DNA of 64,000 bases from Thioalkalivibrio sp. ALJT (GTDB lineage: Bacteria; Pseudomonadota; Gammaproteobacteria; Ectothiorhodospirales; Ectothiorhodospiraceae), in NCBI RefSeq assembly GCF_000381825.1, contig NZ_KB907128.1, positions 1 to 64,000 on the forward strand, given 5' to 3'. Made by a program: the position numbers and the translations under genes. The notes under the pieces were generated by a model. That model was given only the letters and a program-made list of their open reading frames with translations, had not been told where the DNA came from and searched no databases. Within the stretch, counting starts at the first letter, position 1, and every line of letters begins with the position of its first letter. This document shows, piece after piece, positions 60,198-64,000 of the stretch.

Positions 60198-61230
60198 AGG
60201 GAGTGCTCCTTGCCATTGATCGGCCACGCTGGTCACCAGCATGGCGAAGTAGGGGAGCAGCGTGGACAGGAAAAACAGGCCGCCGAACCAGGTCAGTGCC
60301 AGCAACCGAGCGCTCCAGCCCAGCTGGAACTGATGGGGTGTTTCCGGCTCGTAGCGTCCGCCGCCCATGAAGTTCGCCAGCAGGCGCGATCCGTACAGCG
60401 CGATCAGGGCGACCAGGCACAGCAGGGAGGACAGGGCCGTCGCCAGCGCCAGGTCGAGAGGCCAGCTGGTGACCAGATAGAAGATCTCCGCTGGCAGCAA
60501 CGGGAGATTGGCGCGTGTACCCAGCACCGCCGGTACACCGAAGTTCGACAACGCCTCCAGAAACACCAGCAGGCCGGAGTTGAACAGCGCCGGCAGCATC
60601 AGCGGGATGATGATGGCGCGCAGGGTCTGGCCCCAGCTGGCGCCCAGCTGGATCGCGGCGATTTCCAGCCGTCGCGGGATGGATGCCAGCGCGGCCTCGG
60701 TGGCCAGTGCGACGTAGCCGAAGGAGGCCAGCGCCATGACCACGGTCACGCCCCAGAATGAAAAGAACCAGGCACGCAGCCCCTCGGGCATTGGGCCCAG
60801 CAGCTGGTCGAAGAACCCGCCGTCCTGCATCACCAGGATGTAGGAAAGCGCCGCGATGTAGGGCGGGGTCATGATCGGGACCAGCAGCGAGAGCCGGGCC
60901 CAGAGCTTCCCGGGCAGGTTGGTGTGTGCAAGCAGGTAGCCGCAGGGCACACCGAAGATCCAGCTGACGACCGTCGTTGCGGCCGCCCATGCGAAGGAAT
61001 TCCACAGCATGGCCCCGATGCCCTCGGTTTCGCCGATACGGCGATAGGCATCGAGAAAACCGTCGAAGCGCCCCCCCCAGGATTTCCGGGAAGATGCTGG
61101 TCAGGAACAGCAGAACCAGGGGGTAGCCGGCACCGATCAGCAGCAGGATCCCGACCAGCAGCACGGGGAGTCGGGTGCTGGCCCAGGACAGGATAAACGG
61201 CCGCACGGCTGGGCGGGTGGCGGCCATCAT
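60198..61230 (-). pseudogene. Ferric-type ABC permease, frameshifted and truncated
   Basis: The first 54 or so residues (MMAATRPAVRPFILSWASTR ... FLTSIFPEILGG) read in one frame; the rest (RFDGFLDAYRRIGETEGIGA, then MLWNSFAWAAATTVVSWIFG and the permease signature LEIAAIQLGASWGQTLRAII) reads in another. The break is a run of eight C (61071-61078; G on the coding strand), where nine would restore the frame. The second half of this FbpB/two-domain permease is missing after about helix 7. Start overlaps the binding-protein stop (ATGA). Confidence 0.85.
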
Positions 61231-62276
61231 GGCTGCCGGTTCCGCGGGGAGCGCGGGATCCGCGCGCGTTCGACCTCGAGCTGAAACTGCCGCAGCAGAC
61301 GATTCTGGGCGGCCAGTGCCTTGCTCCGGTTCAACTCGAGGACCGGGGGCACGCCAGTGTACGCCGCCTGGCGTGTGGGGTTGACATCCACACCATCGCG
61401 AGCGGGGATCAGGTGATGCTCGGCGACCGCCTGCTGCGCAGGTTCGGAGAAGTAGAAGTCGACAAAGGCTTCGGCCCGATCGGGTGCGCGCGTCTCTTCG
61501 AGAATCACGATCGGGCGCCGAACCATGGCCGCGCCGCTTGCCGGGTAGCGCATCTCGAGGTCGGCGTTGCGTTCCTGCTGGCGCAGGACGAGGTAGTCCA
61601 CCACACCCAGAATCGCATCGTAGGCGCCAGTCGCCAGGCCTCCGATGGCCTGGCTGTTGGCAGCGGCGAAATCGAGGCCGTGGGAGCGGGCTTCGATGAA
61701 CTCCGGCCACAGCGCCTCACCGCGAACCTGGGCGAAATTGACCAGAAAGTCGCCGGTCGCTCCAGAGCGGGAGGGTGACAGCATCACCGCGCGCTCTGCG
61801 TAGGGGGGATGCATCAGATCGGACCAGTCGATCTCCGCGGCCTCTGCCACGGCGCGATCCGCGCGGACGGCGATACCCACGAGGGCGGCGGCGGTCGCGT
61901 GGAAATAGCCGTCCGGGTCGTGCCAGTCGTCGGGGGTGCGTGCGATTTCGGCCGGACGGTAGGGGCGCAGGCGCCCGTCGCGCTTCAGTGCCTCGGCGGC
62001 AAGTTCCGAGGCGAACACCACCACATCCGCGCGGTTGCGGTAGCGCTCCGCCTCCAGCTTGGCCATGACCTGTCCGGTCGTTGCCGCAAACAGTTCGATC
62101 TCCACGCCTTGTCGGGTCTCGAACTCTCGAACGATATGTTCGATCAGCGGGCGCGGACCCGCGGAGTAGACCACTAGGGTGTTGTCATCAGAAGCAGATC
62201 CGGAGCACCCGCTGATCAGAGCTGTGAGTGTGATCGCGACCGCGGGAAGCCAAAGGGTCCACCGCATGGTCATCAT
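61227..62276 (-). CDS. ABC transporter substrate-binding lipoprotein, ferric-ion type
   Basis: 349 residues with a lipoprotein signal (ALISGCSG, lipid-bearing Cys near residue 24) and the FbpA/AfuA-type solute-binding fold: TLVVYSAGPRPLIEHIVREF, LEAERYRNRADVVVFAS, SPSRSGATGDFLVNF and SEPAQQAVAEHHLIP. Substrate is probably iron(III), though related proteins bind phosphonates or thiamine; the tyrosine pair of classical FbpA is not obvious. Overlaps the ATPase gene upstream and the permease downstream by 4 bases each. Confidence 0.88.
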   Translation of the reverse strand: MMTMRWTLWLPAVAITLTALISGCSGSASDDNTLVVYSAGPRPLIEHIVREFETRQGVEIELFAATTGQVMAKLEAERYRNRADVVVFASELAAEALKRDGRLRPYRPAEIARTPDDWHDPDGYFHATAAALVGIAVRADRAVAEAAEIDWSDLMHPPYAERAVMLSPSRSGATGDFLVNFAQVRGEALWPEFIEARSHGLDFAAANSQAIGGLATGAYDAILGVVDYLVLRQQERNADLEMRYPASGAAMVRRPIVILEETRAPDRAEAFVDFYFSEPAQQAVAEHHLIPARDGVDVNPTRQAAYTGVPPVLELNRSKALAAQNRLLRQFQLEVERARIPRSPRNRQP

Positions 62277-63355
62277 CCACGGACGACATGAGCGCGTTGC
62301 AAGTCCAGTCGGATGCCGACTTTCTCGCCACAGGAAAATCCGGAGCGGTGAAAGGCCCGCAGGCTGACGCCGCGCTCCAGATCCAACAGGATCTCGTGGC
62401 GGTCACCGAGGAAACGCGAGTGGCGGACGGCTCCCGGCAGGATGCCGTTGGGAGTCTTGTTGGCTGCTGTTGCCTCGCCGGGACACAGGTCGATATCTTC
62501 GCGCCGAACTACCAAGTGTCCGCTGGCTGGGAGGCCGTTGGTGGCGGCCATTCGGAGAGTGTCCTCAAGAACGATCTCGTCGCCTTGGCGCTGGAATGCC
62601 AGGACATTTGCGCTGCCGATGAACTCGGCGACGAAGCGACTGCTCGGGGTCTGGTAGATCGCCTCGGGAGTGCTGTTTTGCGCGATGCGGCCGTCCGACA
62701 TCAGCGCAATCCGGTCACCGAGTGCGAACGCCTCGCCCTGATCATGAGTTACATACAGTACGGTCTGTCCGGTATCGCGGATGAGCATTGCGATCTCGGA
62801 CTTCAGCTCCTCCTTGAGACGGGCATCCAGCGCCGAGAGGGGTTCGTCCATCAGCAATAGGCGCGGTTGGACTACCAGTGCGCGTGCGATCGCCACCCGC
62901 TGTTGTTGGCCTCCAGAAAGTGTCCCGATTGGCCGCTCGGCGAATTCCTCCATCTGAAGTCGCTCGAGGGTTCCCATTACCTGTTTGTGTCGTTCGGATG
63001 GATCGACACCACGCAGCTTCAATCCGAACTCCACGTTCTGTGAGACGTTCATGTGTGGCCAAAGAGAGTGGTGCTGAAACACCATCGCCAGACCGCGCTG
63101 CTGCATTGGCCGATGCATGCCTCGGGTCGGGTCATCAACGAGTTGACCGGCGATGGAGAGCGATCCAGCGTCGGCCTGGAGGGATCCAGCGACGAGATTG
63201 AGAAGGGTGGTCTTGCCGCAACCGGAGGGCCCAAGCAGTACCTGGCACTCCCCTGGTTGAACCGTTAGATCGATGGAGTCGAGGGCGGTTTTCGCCCCAA
63301 AGGTTTTCTTCAGCTGCCGACACTCAAGCAGCGGGGAACCGTTGGGCGTTTGCAT
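62273..63355 (-). CDS. ABC transporter ATP-binding protein, FbpC/PotA-like
   Basis: 360 residues: Walker A LLGPSGCGKTTLLNL, signature LSGGQQQRVAIARAL, Walker B LLLMDEPLSALD, and the H-loop YVTHDQGEA, followed by a C-terminal TOBE domain (from about 270) as in ferric, sulfate and polyamine importers. It should drive the permease of this operon, which is broken, so the ATPase may now be idle or shared. ATG at 63355 with GAGG upstream. Confidence 0.93.
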   Translation of the reverse strand: MQTPNGSPLLECRQLKKTFGAKTALDSIDLTVQPGECQVLLGPSGCGKTTLLNLVAGSLQADAGSLSIAGQLVDDPTRGMHRPMQQRGLAMVFQHHSLWPHMNVSQNVEFGLKLRGVDPSERHKQVMGTLERLQMEEFAERPIGTLSGGQQQRVAIARALVVQPRLLLMDEPLSALDARLKEELKSEIAMLIRDTGQTVLYVTHDQGEAFALGDRIALMSDGRIAQNSTPEAIYQTPSSRFVAEFIGSANVLAFQRQGDEIVLEDTLRMAATNGLPASGHLVVRREDIDLCPGEATAANKTPNGILPGAVRHSRFLGDRHEILLDLERGVSLRAFHRSGFSCGEKVGIRLDLQRAHVVRG

Positions 63356-63479
63356 GGCACGGCCTCGGAGCAAAAGCGAAGGCCTAGCTTAGGGCAGTAC
63401 CGTTACGACCAATTTTCGCCTTTGTTGCGCGGCAGTGAAGCTTTTGTTTCGGGGCGCTGGGATGTTGAAAGAGTGCGTT

Positions 63480-64000
63480 TCAGGCCAGGCGTGGGTCGTG
63501 CTGACGCGGTTCGTCGGGGTGCGGGCGCGGGATGATGCAGTGGTTGACACGCTGAAGTTCGCGCTCGGCCCAGGACCGAATCCGGGCATCGGTGGCGAGG
63601 CGTCCGTAGTCGAGCAGGGCCTGACGTTCGATGTTCGGGTTGCCTTGCTGATGGGCGATATCGCGGGCGCGTTCCAGCTCCTGCCAGCCTGCGTCCATGC
63701 ACTCATCGCCTGCTGCGAACAGCGCGGTCGCGCGCAGACGGCGAAGTGCTGGTTCAAAACATGCATCACCGTACTGTTTGCAGCCCGCAAGAGCCGCGTC
63801 GGCCAGTTCCAGGCGTCGGGTCGGGTCGGTGTCGCAGGCCTGCAGGGCGTCCAGTAGCAGCAACTGGAAGAGGGTGCTCACCCCGTCCATGATCTGCCGT
63901 ATCGCCTCGATCTGTTCCTCAATGACGGGGATGGGATCGGATTGCCCCAACCGCGCCAGGGCCCAGCTCTCGAGGGTGATGCCGGCGGCACGCCATAGCG
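63480..64000 (-). CDS. C-terminal end of a TPR-rich protein (cut by window edge)
   Basis: The frame is open from the window edge to a stop at 63480 and encodes 173 residues of alpha-helical repeats (LESWALARLG, ALQACDTDPTRRLELADAAL and GDECMDAGWQELERARDIAH-like segments), resembling the tetratricopeptide tail of large ATPase regulators and adenylate-cyclase-linked proteins. The N-terminal catalytic or DNA-binding part lies outside the window, so no function can be assigned. Confidence 0.65.
   Translation of the reverse strand, partial: LWRAAGITLESWALARLGQSDPIPVIEEQIEAIRQIMDGVSTLFQLLLLDALQACDTDPTRRLELADAALAGCKQYGDACFEPALRRLRATALFAAGDECMDAGWQELERARDIAHQQGNPNIERQALLDYGRLATDARIRSWAERELQRVNHCIIPRPHPDEPRQHDPRLA

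Noticed and set aside
1-64000. CRISPR array
   Set aside because: No regularly spaced direct repeats of 24-37 bases were found; the repeats present are dispersed palindromes and a single tetranucleotide tract.

Overview
This 64 kb window is bacterial chromosome: very GC-rich, densely packed, with gammaproteobacterial housekeeping genes (lexA, uvrC, pgsA, plsX-fabH, gltX, rluB, leuA). Several genes point to a salt- and alkali-adapted member of the Ectothiorhodospiraceae, with Thioalkalivibrio the best guess: a BCCT betaine transporter, an amidotransferase of the N-acetylglutaminylglutamine amide (NAGGN) osmolyte type, a NaChBac-like voltage-gated sodium channel, a two-subunit pyruvate carboxylase and a haem/sulfur-related DsrE protein. 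The genus is inferred from gene content, not from a database search.

Layout. 0-13 kb: the edge of an IS630-family insertion sequence, a CPBP protease, a BCCT transporter, an orphan trpB, a macro-domain protein, a rimB-rimK-desuccinylase operon, DsrE and SohB proteins, and a LysR regulator. 13-25 kb: the NAGGN-type amidotransferase, moaB, rluB, a MagIII-like glycosylase, an FNR-box-controlled hemerythrin pair, rnk, a lexA-imuA-imuB SOS operon with a textbook LexA box but no dnaE2, lrp and leuA. 25-42 kb: a VapBC-like pair, the sodium channel, maf, pyruvate carboxylase, yceD-rpmF-plsX-fabH, CYTH and UdgB genes, uvrC-pgsA, tRNA-Gly and tRNA-Cys, cfa and a large unknown membrane protein.

42.8-56.8 kb is the most interesting part, a corrinoid region bounded by two cobalamin riboswitches that point towards each other. 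The left riboswitch leads btuB, a PduO-type adenosyltransferase, a giant exported and membrane-anchored CobN-like chelatase with a histidine-rich insert, an ExbB-like protein, a DUF2149 (ExbD-like) protein, a BtuF-like binding protein, cobO, a frameshifted Uma2 gene and cobB. The right riboswitch leads an O/P-type porin and a cytochrome c'-like haem protein. I read this as a cobalamin-repressed uptake and processing system in which a periplasmic CobN-like enzyme is coupled to a proton-channel pair.

57-64 kb: a cytochrome c peroxidase remnant, a DUF4399 protein, gltX, tRNA-Ala and tRNA-Glu, and a degraded ferric-type ABC importer whose permease is frameshifted in a G tract and fused to the tail of a porin.

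Interspersed non-coding elements include palindromic GTAGGAGC-headed REP sequences, a family of 70-170 bp inverted-repeat-ended intergenic elements, a (ATGA)6 microsatellite just upstream of the ExbB-like gene, and two homopolymeric G tracts that break reading frames.
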